64,000 bases of DNA from Pipra filicauda (Eukaryota > Chordata > Aves > Passeriformes > Pipridae). The stretch covers positions 2,063,224-2,127,223 of the forward strand of contig NW_024104998.1 in NCBI RefSeq assembly GCF_003945595.2, written 5' to 3'. Both the position numbers and the translations under genes were made by a program. Of the stretch, positions 1 through 13,226 are shown one piece after another. A model generated the notes under the pieces. The model was not told the origin of the DNA, made no database searches, and worked only from the letters and a program-made list of their open reading frames with translations. Every line of letters starts with the position of its first letter. Positions within the stretch are counted from its first letter, which is position 1.

Positions 1-2042
1 AGAATTATGGGACTGTGAGAGTATATTATGCTGTGATCAAATTTTAAGTATTTTGTAACTGGGTATGTGATTTTACGTGCTTCATGTTTACAAAAATATG
101 CCAAGCTGAGCAAGGTCAAGTGGACTATTGAAAAATGTATATTTAATCCATTTTATTGTTTGACTGCAATAAAACACAGAAGAATATCTTTGTCTTTCTA
201 GTGTCATTATTTATTCCTAAATGTGGTAGATATTAACTATAGGGATAATTGACTCATCCACTAATTAATATTATTTTTTAAATTATAAATTTGAATATTT
301 AAAAATATATTTGAAAACATTATTTACAAGGAGGAGGAAATATAGCAAGTAAAATTAATTTTATTTCTGACTGCTGTTATGTGAAGGAAAGAGACAGTAC
401 TCTAAGGTCTGTGTCTTCTATAATTGCATTCTGTTTGCCCTTTAGGAGCATTAACATTCCATGACCAGTTTGGCCTGAATTTTTCCCATGATACGTAATT
501 TCTGTTTGTAACTTAAAATGGATGCGATAGCATTCTTTAACAAACACAAACGTCCGGGGAAAGTGTGATATCTACCTTTCATACAGAATGTTATGGTTAT
601 GGTCCATAGTTAGATTAGAAACCTAGTAAGGTCTGCACAGTTCTCTGAAAGCAAAAGTATTCCTTCAACCTTTTCAGTTTTCAAAGACCTCCATAACTTT
701 AATAATCCAATGTTTCTGAATGTTAGTCTAAGAAAATGTCAAGAGATTACATTTTCCTTGTATTTTCACATTACTACATTGCCTCTTATTATATTTCAGT
801 GAATCTATGAAATCTTGGATTCAGTTGCTTTTTTTGGAAATCAAAGGAAGAAATACCAATTAGCAAAGAGTAGCATGCTAAAGTTGTATTTTAATACCAA
901 CAATTTACTACAATTTAAGTGACTTTTTAACATTCTCTGTAATTGAAAAGATATCATATCATGGCACTTCTGTCTAAGGCATAAAGAAAATAGCTAAGAT
1001 TTGATATAGGAAAGATACTGAAAAATTTAATGTTTTTACTGAATATCATTTGTAATTTTACATGTTTCAGAAGTTATGTGTATGTAAATAAATTGTATTG
1101 TACACTTATAGTGTTGATTGAGATTCATGTAAAATCTACAACGTCTGAAATACATTTTTAGTTGTGACTTGGGTCATTGTCACATGCAGCCACAAACATT
1201 TAGATGTATTGTAATATGAAAAATAAATTTATTTTTCATCGTAGAAACCTTCTTGGGAATACCTGGTGCATTTGTTACACGGTGATAGCAGTCCTAGCCT
1301 GTACAGCTTAGCTAAAGCTGTTTTGTCTGTGATTTTGATCTAGGTTTGTTTTGCTGGAAATGGAGAAATTGAGTAAAAGATGAAAGGGGTTTGAAGAGCT
1401 AAGATTTTGTTTGTTTGTTTGTTTGAGCTACAATTAATTTTAGTTGATGACAAAATAGTCTTAAAATTTATTATCATATCCCTGTCTTTGAGACAGCACA
1501 TTTTTAAGCCTTTATCAGAATAGCATAATTAAAACCTTTTGCACCATCGAAGTATCCTAGGGATCAGTGTGGAGGGAAAAAATAATATGTGCTGAATATG
1601 TTACTGAAGTGAATTCTTAGTTAAGTGTGGTGAGAGCTGAGAGAAACAAGATCTTCAGAGCTAACATGATCAAGTTGTGATGGATTTCAGAAGCAGCTAC
1701 CTAGAAGGAGAAGCTGGAGTATTAAAAGATCATTGGAGAGGCTTTGGTAAAATCAATGGCAGCTAATTTAGCAGAATCCAGACTGAAAAAAGTCCGAGAG
1801 AGAGTTTGGAGAACTGATTCTAGTGCATAAATAGGTATAGAGAACTGTAGGTTGTATGTTGCATGAGTCTCAGTAGTAAAGAAATGTGAAACCAGACAAG
1901 AAACAGGAGGTGGAAGCAGGCTTTAGAGTGATGAGGTTATACCTTATTCTTCCTGCGATGACAAAGAAGTTGCAGAAATAATATGAATGTCCAGGATGTG
2001 TGGAAGCAGGTTACTGAGTGACCGAGAATGAAGTAGAGAGAA

Positions 2043-2140
2043 GAGGTGAGGTGAGGTGAGGTGAGGTGAGGTGAGGTGAGGTGAGGTGAGGTGAGGTGAG
2101 GTGAGGTGAGGTGAGGTGAGGTGAGGTGAGGTGAGGTGAG
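2043..2140. repeat. (GAGGT)n pentanucleotide array
   Basis: About 98 bp of essentially perfect GAGGT units, roughly 19.6 copies, inside an ASPH intron. On the minus strand it produces a spurious repetitive reading frame (Ser-Pro-His-Leu-Thr units), which is not a gene. Each unit on the + strand contains AG|GTGAG, the core of a 5' splice-site consensus, and regularly spaced GG pairs. Confidence 0.98.
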
Positions 2141-2906
2141 AATATCGGTGTTGCTGATAAGGGAGAAGATACAGGGAAAATGGATGGCTAAGTAGCATGC
2201 TGTATCATGGTATTGCGAGCTGATTAAAACAATAGAAATATGAGTATATAAACTGTTCTGTGTAAAAACTATAAATATAAACTGTTATCTCATCTGGACC
2301 TGCATTACTGCTCTTTTTAAAATGCAGTGTTTCTAATGATGTACAGATATACACAACCATTTTCTTTATTGTGTGTAATGCACAAAAAAATAGAAAAGTC
2401 AGTGTTTTAGGAAGTACTGCATAACACTTCCATTAATATACTCTTATAGTAATAATTATCCCTTAGTATGTAATTGACTCTATACATCTTTTGTAATTTC
2501 TTTCTATTTAATTGACAATCTAGATTTCATGATGTAATTGAAGGGGTGAATGACTTTCAGTGTGACCATATTTATTTAATTTACCATATCATAATCAAGT
2601 TCATACTCATTCTGTCTTGTGCTGAATGTAAATCAGAGTTGTAGTGGTTGTAGTGTCCATACTCTCAGTAGCAGAAGTTGTCAATCTGTAGTAAAGGGTG
2701 AAATTAGAATGTTAAATAATTTGATTTCAAGTATGTGCATAATCCAGTTTCTCCATGAAAAAATGAAATGTTTTCCAGCATTTTAAATGGTGTATTTTAT
2801 TCACACTGTAATGCTTCTGAGCAATCAGTCTGAAAAACAGTGAAGACTGAATATTCAGACAAGGTATCTCTAAATGACTTGGAAATTTAAGAAAATTATT
2901 TTTTTT

Positions 2907-2928
2907 ATATATGTATATATATATATAC
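2907..2928. repeat. Short (TA)n microsatellite
   Basis: Alternating T/A run adjoining a T stretch; low complexity only. Confidence 0.8.
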
Positions 2929-3730
2929 CTCAAAATTAAACAGTATATATTAGAGAGGAAAATAACTAACTAAAAAGCCAACCGACCTCCCTGTTTAGTG
3001 TTCTCTAAGTTTATTAGGATGAAATATTGGAAGCTTACGGGGACAAAATTGGAAACAGAATAAGAGTGTTGTAATTGTGAAGCAAGATGCTCTATATGTT
3101 ATAGAGTAAGGCAGGATCAAATAGTGTTTAGAGGAGGGAAAAAGATGTTTATGTATCTATTACCTTCATGATACACACATATGTGATTTGGGTACAGGAT
3201 GTAGTCTGTCTTTGCTACAGACTGTCTTAACTGTCTTAACATTTACCTGTGCAGTCAAATGTTTACAGAACAGCTGTTAAATTATTTTAAAAGTTTAATA
3301 AAACAAAAGCTTTCAAGTGCCCAATTGAAAATGAGAGTTTGGTTCCCAATCGATTTTGTTTTTCATATTTTGATCAAATGTATGTATTAAGCTGGTGTTC
3401 CCAGTAGTTTTTAATTACTTAACAGATTTTCTTTCTTGCAATACTGTGAATGTGTATCACCAAAATCTACTAAGTAGCTAGAGAGGAAGTTCTAGGAAAT
3501 ATTTTGTGATCAAAGCGATAATGTAATATTTGAAGAATCTGCAGGGAAAGACCTTAAAGGTAACTATATAGTTCAGAAAGTTATCTATGGTTTCTTTAAA
3601 AAATAAAAATGAAACAAAGAAGTCCTGTTGGCTCAATTATGTTTTGAGTATAAGTTTTAATTTTCTTGTATCTCTTTTTTTATCATAAACGTAAATTTAT
3701 TCCAATGAAATTATATTTTTAATATTCCAG

Positions 3731-3772
3731 GGAAAAGTGAAAAAGAAACCGAACAAGACAAAACAGAAAAAG
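3731..3772 (+). CDS. ASPH: ASPH exon A: luminal linker (42 nt)
   Basis: Reads KSEKETEQDKTEK after completing a codon begun upstream (2 nt), and leaves 1 nt for the next exon. The acceptor is ATTCCAG and the donor AAG|GTAAGT. This charged Lys/Glu segment belongs to the low-complexity luminal stretch between the transmembrane part and the TPR region, roughly human residues 313-325. Small in-frame exons in this stretch are alternatively used in ASPH of other vertebrates. This one is 42 nt, so skipping it would keep the frame. The call rests mainly on perfect phase continuity into the unmistakable next exon. Confidence 0.88.
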
Positions 3773-3982
3773 GTAAGTCTGAAAGTAACAGTCTGTTCTG
3801 AAATTTAAAACCATGCTTTCTGGGAAGATTGATTTAAGCCACGTTAAATAGTAGTGGTGCTTAGCTGCTGTACATCTGATGTAGATAAACTAAAATTGGA
3901 TAAACATCCAGAGAGCATGTGCTTTTGAAAGTAAACACACAGTTGTTTCCAAGGCTGGCATCAATGTATTCTGCTCTTACGT

Positions 3983-4676
3983 GATCACAGAATAGAACAA
4001 TAGAATTGTTTAGGTTGGAAAAGACCTTTAAGATCATTGAGTCCAACTGGTAACCTAACACTGAACCATGTTGCCAAGTAACACATCTTTTAAACACCAC
4101 CAGGGCAGCCTGACAAACCTTTCAGTGAAGGAATTTTTCCTGCTATCCAGTCTAAACCTCCCCTGGAGCAACTTGAGGCTATTGCCTCTTGTCCTGTCGC
4201 TTGTTACCTGGGGAAAAGAGACCGATCCCTATCTCACTATAACCTCCTTTCAGGTAGTTGTAGAGATCTTTATGGTCTCCCCAGAGCCTCCTTTTTTTTC
4301 AGGCTAAGCAATCCCAACTCCCTCAGCTGCTTCCTTATAAGACTTGCACTCCTGACCCATCTTTGTTGCCCTTCTCTGGACACACTCCAGACCTCAATAT
4401 CTTTCTTGTAGTGGCCCAAAGCTGAGCACAGGATTCAGATGCAGCCCCATCAGTGCTGAGAACAGGGGGAAATCACTGCTCTAATCCTTCTGGACACACC
4501 AGTTCTGATCCAAGCCAGGATACCATAGGCCTTCTTGTCTACCTGGACACGCTGCTGGCTCATGTTCACCCGGCTGTTGGCTAGTACCCCCAGGTGCTTT
4601 TCCAATGGGCAGCTTTCCAGCCACTCTTCTCCAAGCCTGTAGTGTTGCACTGGGTCACGGGGTGGTTGTGACAACT
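3983..4676 (-). mobile_element. CR1 LINE fragment, 3' part
   Basis: Begins with the reverse complement of the CR1 3' end (ATCACAGAAT..., then the GGTTGGAAAAGACCTTTAAGATCATTGAG-type block) and continues through the conserved 3' region. That region includes the segments recognisable as remnants of the ORF2 C-terminus. It is 5'-truncated at about 4676, as usual for CR1, and broken by stops. The reading frame at 4450-4674 on the minus strand is decayed CR1 coding sequence, not a host gene. Confidence 0.9.
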
Positions 4677-6710
4677 CCTATTGTTTCAAGAGTAAAATGT
4701 GTGTTGTCCCAGTTTAGGATTCTGTAGATCATAGTTTCACCAAGCTCCTCCTGCATCTGTGGGCAAGAGTCAACCTGGGCTGCCTGGCCCTAGGAGCTGG
4801 CTTCAGCACTGCCAGCTGTGCTAAGGCTGGAGAGACAGGTGACATTAAAATCAGTCCTTGTCAACTCCATGTTTACCAAATAAGGGTTTCTGTCTAGCTT
4901 AGTTTAGGTAGGAAGATGCAGAGGCAGAATTAATGGAAAAGGAAGTCAGGTTTTTGCTAGAGAGCACTGTGAATCTGTTCTCCCTACAATGACATTTGTT
5001 CTGGCCTCGTGCATTCCCTGTCACTGCATGAAGCTTGCACAGCCTCCTTCACTGGGGTCATGGTTTGTAGCTGACAAGGCACAGAAACCTCAGGGCCTGT
5101 GCAAAGGGATTCGTTGGCTCTTTGTCTTTCCTAATTTTTTCTTTTTCTTTACTTCTCCTTTTTCATTCCTATTTTCATTTTCTATGTGGCAGTTATTTTA
5201 TATTTGAGTACTTAGGAATAATAATTTTATGATCTTCTGGTAAGGTGTCTTGGTTTTGTATATTAGTATTTTAAATGTAAGTTTCTAGGACTGGCAAACT
5301 TTAAACATTTTATTTAAGTATTATATATGTCACATGGTAACATTACATATAAAAAGTAAAAAAACTTGGAAAGCAAGGCAATTGCATCAACATTTCTGTT
5401 TTTAACAGGATAGATTTAGCAGGAAATACTTTACTGTACTAGGTGTACATACTTGATAGTAGAAAACCCTACCATTATGTACTAGTTTTATGGAACTATT
5501 AGAACAATATAATGAAATGACATACAATAACCATCCACTATACATGAAAATAGTAGCTTGTGTAAAGGCTAGCTTGAGTCTAGCCTTTGAGAAGCCCAAG
5601 GACTTAATGGTGAAAGAGAGAGGTGGATGATGGAAATACATGCCAAAAATAAAATTATGGTTCTTCAATTGTTTCTTACGATCAACATCTAACCAACCAA
5701 CCAGTAATAATTTCATACAGAAAGCCCTGTAGAATACTTTTTACTGCGAGGGAAATTGTTCTGGAATAGCTGCAGCTAAAGATTTATTATAGTCATTAGA
5801 TTCAAGCTTTATTAGTCCCTAAAATGCCTCAGTTTTTATTGTCTGATTACTTCCCCAGATAAGTTGATTATAGTGTTTTGCTTGTTCTACCAGTACAGTT
5901 TAGAAAGGTCCTTTAATTATTGTAGTGCTCCTGGCTTTAAATTGTTGAGATGCAGTTACTTGGTTTTATACCTTCTAAGTTATCTTTATGGAAACCCATA
6001 AAACAAGTGGATCACTTACACGCTGTATCTCACATAATGAGCTTCCCAAACAACAGGACAATGACAGGAGTTTTTCATCATCATCAAATTCTCATTCAAG
6101 CGCCCACTGAGAGGCAGCACAATTTCCAAAACCAATTTGGGTAATGATATGGGACTAGTATGAGGAGGGAGGACAATTACTTGAGCAAATTTTGAATTCC
6201 AGGTAAAAGTAATTGGTCTGCTAATATATATATGTGTATGTTTTTCAACCTATAACTAAAACTTTGAAACTTGGATCGGGAAGGTTGGAGTGTTGGGGGT
6301 GGAGTGGTGAGGGGAATTAGTAAAAGAGAAGGTCACGAAATTACTTGGAAAACAGCTACAGACCATGATCATTGGTATCTACTTGTCATTGTCCCACACT
6401 CAGAAGTTGCCATCCACAAGTTGCCAAGAGCATTATTACTGAATTTGTATCACAGCAGGAATAGGAGGGTGTTTAGGAAACAAAGCCTGTGGCCCCCCTG
6501 GAAATTTCTTCCTTAGTTTTTGACAGTTTAAGATGGAGAACTGACAGGAGGAGCCTTTGCTGGGAGCGACTGAGATTGCATCACATGAGGAGGTTTTTAG
6601 TTCAGATTAGCTTTTAGAGATGGCATAACATGAGAAGACATAACTATAGAGTTATAACCTCTACAGATAAATAGTTATAGCTCTTATTAAAACTGTATTT
6701 AAGACTTAAG

Positions 6711-6800
6711 TCATAGAGTTATAGAATAGTTTGAATTGAAAGGGACCTTTAAAGGTCATCTATACCAACCCCAGCAATGAGCAGGGACACCTGCAACCTA
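6711..6800 (-). mobile_element. CR1 3'-end fragment
   Basis: About 90 bp starting TCATAGAGTTATAGAATAG, followed by the AAAGGGACCTTTAAAGGTCATC block and CAACCCC, the last part of a CR1 3'UTR. Heavily truncated. Confidence 0.8.
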
Positions 6801-8820
6801 CCTGGCAGCAGTAAACACAACATATAGTCAATGCAGTAGGATTGTTCCAGTGTACTTTTCAATTTAAAAACCTGGGGTACCGTGTGTCCTCAAGGTGGCT
6901 GTAAAGACCAGGCTTTATTTTGAATCCTTATGCCTTATGAAGGAGTTAACTAAAAGCCAGAGTCCTAACTCCTGCCTGTTTTACATGCCAGTAGTAGCAG
7001 ATGTAAGATTGAGGAAGCCACTAGGAATGCTCCCTTAATATGATAATGACAATATGAACAAATTAATGAGTAAATAAAAAAATCTAATTACAAGAACCAA
7101 AGCACTCTCATGAGGTGTTTTGTTAGATACGGAGTAGTATCTTTCTATCCTCATGTTTTCTCCCCAAGTCCACAGACAGTTTGTAACGATATTGCCTTGC
7201 CATTTCCGAGGAACTAGAAATTTCGTTAGAAGACATTTTTAACAAGAAACACTTATACTAATATCTGATATGTACTCTCATAATCACAGAGCAGGCTACT
7301 ACCCCTCTCAATTAACTATAAATCCTACAGCATTATTTTCCAAACATTAAAACAAGACTGTTTGTGCTATGTGGAAGGCAATCTTCCTCCCGAAACTCCA
7401 AGTTAGACCATCCAGACTGTCAGTCATTGCTATCAGTGAACAGAACAGGTTCAAAGTGTCAGCTCCAGTGCAGGAGGTAAGCCTGCCCTCCCACCTCACC
7501 ACTTTTACTAGCTCTGAACATAAGAAAGGGAGCAGAGGGCTTAGGAAAAGGAATAATTAGTACTCAGAGCAAAAGAGAGAGGAGGAGAAAAGGGCAGCAA
7601 AAATGAGTGAAAAAATGCCTGAGCTAGTTCCAGTTGAGATGTCTTTCTGGACAGCAGCTAACAAGCTCACTGTTTGCAGTGTCCTTCTTCTCAACACAGC
7701 ATGGCTGTTGTGTCAGAATAAGATCACAGAACTGTAGAATATCTGCTCCCAACTTTTACAAGGCACAGGAGTGAGAGAAGATTTATGTTACCTGTATGAA
7801 AGTGCATACTAGTTTTTAGAGATAATCACTAATTGTTCTGGGATTTTTAATAGCAGCATGATATTATCTCCCGCTTACTTTGCTCAGGAACAAAACCATA
7901 CATGTATTCTTTGATCAGAGGCTCAGAGTATGTCAGCAAGGACAGAGCAGTTCATGCTATGTGTTGTGCTAAACCTACCCCATCTTTTAAGTGATCCTTT
8001 CAGGAAAAAGAATAGTTTAGAAAATATCTTGACCCACTTAAAAGTAACTTGCTATCTGTTAAAATGCCAAGTGCATGATGTCTCTTTAGGATAAAAAAAT
8101 CATGAAAGAATTATGATAGTATTCAATGTTTTTGTCTATTTCTGGCCAATGATATTTACTCTTTTGAGAAATCAGGCTGATGTCTAATCAGGCAGGTCAT
8201 CAGTGTTTTCTCTTTTAGGAGAATGAGGTTTTCCTTAGCCTGGATGATTGTGTTATATTTCAGATGAAAATGTGAAATGGAGAGATCTTACACATACACC
8301 CTTTCCCCCTTCTCTGAATGCTAGAGAAAATTCATTTACTCCATTATAGAAGTATTATTAGTAGTTATTTGTGTTATTTCTTTGAGGTTTTTTTGTATTG
8401 CTTTGGACTTAGGGTGATATGTAATCAATTTTTTTGCTATGTGCAAGTTATCTTTTTTTTTTTCTTGTTGCTTCATGTAATTGGTTCGGATGCACTTTCT
8501 GCATTAACATAATTGGCTACTTGGCATTTTATACCAATTTCAAAGCTTGTGTTCTGCTCAGTTATACAGGACTATACAGACATTTGATCATTTGAGGGCA
8601 TTTGTCTAGCAATCCTAGTTTTAATTCCTTTATTATTATTTCTTCAGGCAACTTCTCACATTAAAAGCTGTCAAGTAGCAGGAAATATAATTCTGTGAAT
8701 AAATCAACATAGAGTTTGCAAGTGTTTGGTTTTTTTTAATGCTGTTTGTCTGGACTGTTCCTTAAGATAAAAAGATAGATCTGCTTCAAATGAAGATACA
8801 CAGAACTTGATTTTTTTAAA

Positions 8821-8860
8821 TGTTATTAGCTTGAGTTTTTTACAGAAAAAGCTAATAACA
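8821..8860. repeat. Inverted repeat, 12-bp perfect arms, 16-nt loop
   Basis: The left arm TGTTATTAGCTT (8821-8832) is exactly complementary to 8849-8860. It is intronic, with no other support for function. Confidence 0.8.
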
Positions 8861-9126
8861 GCAGTGGTAATTGAGATTGCTTTCTGTCACAGCACTGTTT
8901 TTAATCACTTATGGCTTTTCTGATATTGTAGCACTGAGATGAAGTTTTGCATTAGGAAAAGTTTTTGAACTTCAGTTTGCTGGTGTAGGGCTAGGAGAAA
9001 TTTTGGTCACTGTGATGACTGGCACAGCAAGCTTCTGTGGGGATTTCTCTGATTATTGAATGAGAGAATGGAAGTTACCTGTGTAAATATAGTATTGTCA
9101 CTACAGTGCATTGACATATAGAAGTA

Positions 9127-9400
9127 ATTACAGAAATTGTAGAACATAAGACTAGGTGGGACCCTAAAGTTTACTGAAGGCCTTATCAGCTGTGTGCATT
9201 GTTCCTGACAGATGCTTATACAGCTTGTTCTTACAATTTTTCAGTAATTAGGATTCCACAACTGCCCTTAGCAACCTGTTCCACTGTGCTTGCTCAGAGA
9301 TAGTAGTTCCAGATGTTCAAGCCAAATTTCCTGCTGTTGCAATTTTAAGCCTTCTATTCCTTATCCTGACTATGATGATACAGAAAATAATTTATTCTTT
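9127..9400 (-). mobile_element. Old, degenerate CR1 fragment
   Basis: Preserves the order of CR1 landmarks in reverse orientation: the ACAGAAATTGTAGAACATAAG tail, a GGGACC block, GATTCCACAACTGCCCTTAG, then CAACCTGTTCCACTG and a TTTAAGCC-like block. Strongly diverged; the far boundary is uncertain. Confidence 0.55.
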
Positions 9401-12400
9401 TCATCTCTATAGCTATTTTTTACAGAGCAGTATGTACCTCTCTTCCACTGGCAAACTCTTTACTACTGCCTTTTTAGTCTTCTTTGTTCTTGCTTATTCA
9501 GATGTAAATGTTGCTCTCTTCCCCACCCCAGCAATGAAGGACAAAATATTTCTAAACCGTTCTTCAAAAGTAAGTAATTCAATCATGTTTAATCATTTGG
9601 TTACTTTTCCTTTAATTTTTATGTAGTGCTCTTGTGGTCTGAGTGCACATTTAATGTAATACATTATCACCTCCAAAAGATTTTCCTTCTATTTTTTTTT
9701 TGTTTCTTTTTATTTTCTTCTTTATCTTAATAAGGGAGATATGAGATTGCCTGTCATCAGTGGTAATTGTTTGTTCCCCAACACAAGAACTAGCATAGAG
9801 CTTCTTATAGGAATATTTCCTAGCTTGCTGCTTTGACAGCTCTGAAGGAGTCTTAAGGGGAATACTAAGACAGCAGTCCTAGATACAAAGCCTATCCTTA
9901 CATCCAAGGCTATTATTGAAAGTCCTCAATATTCTTCTTGAAATACCATAATATGATACATAAAAAAATTATTACCATTTTAATACTCAACCTGATTTGG
10001 ACAACAAACCATCCTAGCGGTTGTGTGATTATGCACAACCTCAGTGACATGGTGAAATCTGCCATCGAAGAAAAATTACATGTTTTTTCCTCTGAAAACA
10101 GATGAGTTAACTTTGTAATGTTGAATTTAATATGTTGGGTCACATCTGCTAAAAGATTATTACACTAGAAGGAGGAAATGGATAATTTATTAAAATACCC
10201 CTGCAGGGAGATAGCAGGCTATCTGGTTAATATAGAGGAATGCTTGATGGTTACACTGAAAGCTCCCTAGTGAATCCTTAAAATAGGAGTAGAACGGGAG
10301 ATGAAAATGATTGCTCGTTATATAATGTTTACTGTGTTATATTGGTGCCTAGCAGATGAATAATATTTATGTTAACAGCTCCTTTCCAGCTTTTTATATT
10401 GATCTCCCGCTGGTCTAGAGATGATATATAATTGTACTGAAAATAGTCAGATAATTCTTCTTTGTAATGGAGGGTGACAAAAAGGTTCTTCCAACACATC
10501 ACCCAAGTTGGATATGAAGGGAAAGATATTGCATCTTTGTGCCACAGACTTTTAAGATTTTAATTTACTCTTTCTTCATGAACTATTTCTCATCTCCTTG
10601 TAAATTCAAATGAACAGCAGAAACAGTGTCCCACAGGCAGTAAGAGTTTCTTTGTGCGTGGGAAAGCTCCTTTCCTTTGCCTCAAAGGAACCTTGCTGTT
10701 GTCATGCTTACTGAGTTTGGGAAGGACCAAGTGACTCTGTCTTTCCATGAATGCTGAAAGCTAAAAAGCTGACAAATAGCTGTCCTGACTTACTGAATAC
10801 ACAGTTCATGTATAACTCACCAGCCTTAGATAAAGATTTTCATTCATGCCATAAGAACTGTGAATTGACATTTTAGTTGGGGTTTACGTTATTTCTCGTA
10901 TCTATGTACAGCCTCCTATTTAGAGAACAGAAATGAAACCAGGTGTTTGGTGGTGATGTCCAGCTGGAAGGTTCTCAGATCATGTACTCAGAGGAACTGA
11001 CATGCCTCAGTTTGCTCACAACAAAGGACAGTTTCACATGGCAGCTAAGAGCTCAATGAACCTAAAAAGTCCTTAGCGTCATTTGCTTTCATTGGTTCCT
11101 TGGGCTGATGTTTCTGGGTTCATCCACACCTGCTGTTGAGAAAGCTAGGCTTTAGAAATAGCAATGGTTGCTTGGAAAACAAAGTTGGCATATTTTTAGA
11201 AAAGAAAAAAGAAAACAAAACAAAGACAAAACCCAACAAGCCTTTTGCATGTTATGTATTATTCTTCTCAGGCCCAGTGATGTTGTGTAAGAAACTTCTG
11301 ACCATACCTGTTAGTCACTGTGCACTGAAGGTTTGGGGTGGAGGGATCCTTACTTTTGTGATAGGAGCTGGTTCTGTGAGTTTTACTGGATTCAAAGGGT
11401 GTGAACACTTGGAAGAGAGCCAGTGCTGTGCTCCTTAATCCTTATCATCATTAACTGCATGAAAATGCGGTAAAGACATTCCTTTCCTATTAAATGGATA
11501 ATATTAAAGTAAGACAGAGCAAGACTGGAATAGGCCACAGATAGGAAAGTATTGCTTTCCGACTTCCTTCCTTCGTTGGGGAAGGAACAACCGACATTAA
11601 AAACGTGTGTATAATGAAAAAACACAAAACAAAGCTCCTCTTTGGTCAGTTTAGTTCCATGATAACTACATTCCCTAAATGCATTGTTGTGTGCTTCAGT
11701 ATAAATGCTTGATTTCAAGTCATGGGTTACAATGAAACCTGAAGTGTTTAGGGGAGCAAAACCAATATCTTAAAGTATGTTGTGTGGTGGTTTATCCTGA
11801 AAAAAATTGTAAACTCCTATATGTCGGATAGTTTTGATGTTTTTTTCTTCTTAACTTCTTGGTATATAATGCAATGAAAGATTATGGTGCCTTCTATTAT
11901 GAGAAGGATCAACAGGGATATAATAATCCTAATGCACTGCTGCTTTGGTACCTTTCCTTTGTAAATATTAATACATTTTTAGATTTAAAGCTTCATACAA
12001 CCTTTGTGAATAAGTAAATGGAATTTGGTAGGATAGCTTGAATTCTGTTTCCCTCCTGCTTCTGAAAAACAGTAGCATCTATTCAACTGTGCGTACACAC
12101 CAATGCTGCAGAAGGGTTTAAAAAGGTAGTATAAGAAAAACTCTCTCTGCACAGAGCTGTCCGAGTTCGACATTGAATATGACAGTGAAAGTTTCACACC
12201 AAAAAGCCCAAAAGTAGTCAAGAATGTTTTATTTTTCATCCCATACAGAAGCAGCTCAGACTTAGGAGATCCTCTCATGATTGGATGGATTTAGTATTGG
12301 TTTAGCATGAACTAAGGCATTGGTCTTTTCTGAGGTTTAACATAGATGACATGATTTGTCTGCCTGAGACTGTATGTAGGATCAGAGTCTCAGAGACAGT

Positions 12401-12932
12401 ATCATTTAAGGAATCACAAGCACAGCTTCCGGTAGTATGTGATGGCTCTTGTAATTCCTGAACAATGCATCTGAGGACTTGGGAAGCAGAATAAAACATA
12501 GCTAGTTACAATGACTTGTTATCCAAAATACTTACTGTAGCATTGCAGCAGTCTTGTGATGTTAAACTGTAGGATGTTTGGGTTTAGCTTTATGTGTACC
12601 AGTTACAACATTCCCTCTTTAAACATATACAAAGAAAGAAATAATTTCATGCTATTAATGACTTATTCTCCATAGAGGGGGAAAAACAGTAATCCCTCAT
12701 TAAAGCAAAAACATGTGCTACTGATTACATATATGTATAACTAGTAGTTACTGGTATCAGCCAATACATATTTCCCCTACCTGTGTCAGAAAAGTTGGAG
12801 TCCTTTTTTCCTAATGAAATGCAAAATCAAAGTTGAGTTGTAGCAAATGTGGAGAAAAGCAGTTACCTGCTGCCATATCCCTTCAGTAACACATTTGCAT
12901 TTTTTAACAACTAGTTAAGAGTAGTTTAAGTA

Positions 12933-12956
12933 TTGCATTAAGTATACTTAATGCAA
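12933..12956. repeat. 24-bp perfect palindrome
   Basis: Centre between 12944 and 12945; each half is TTGCATTAAGTA. Extension fails at both outer bases. Intronic (A-B), about 300 bp from a CR1 copy. Confidence 0.95.
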
Positions 12957-13226
12957 CCAAATAGACATTGTTTAAGAGTGAAGTGCTATGAAGTAAATAG
13001 CTGTTTAAATTGACACCATTTACTTCCATTTACTTTAAATGCAGTTTACACAATTTACTTCAAGGCTGGTTTGCTACATGCTGCTGCTGCTCTGCTTCTA
13101 TGTGATAGCTTATTAAGCTGTAGAAACTTGATCAGTTAGAGGTCTTGGTCTGACATTTCAGTGTTGAACTTGAGTTCAACAAGAACTCCCCTCTACTGAG
13201 TAACTATGATTTCTATGAACTCTTCT

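Larger units (their letters stand above)
1..3730 (+). other. ASPH: ASPH intron (5' part cut by window edge)
   Basis: AT-rich intronic sequence upstream of the first visible exon. It holds a (GAGGT)n array at 2043-2140 and a short (TA)n run near 2907-2928. I looked for additional short Lys/Glu-rich luminal-linker exons and found none with good sites. The intron ends in a T-rich acceptor closing with ATTCCAG at 3730. Confidence 0.8.

Noticed and set aside
320..350. Possible small upstream exon (GAGGAGGAAATATAGCAA)
   Set aside because: The acceptor lacks a pyrimidine tract and there is no phase or homology support.
1944..2198. Repetitive Ser-Pro-His-Leu-Thr minus-strand frame
   Set aside because: Translation of the (GAGGT)n microsatellite.
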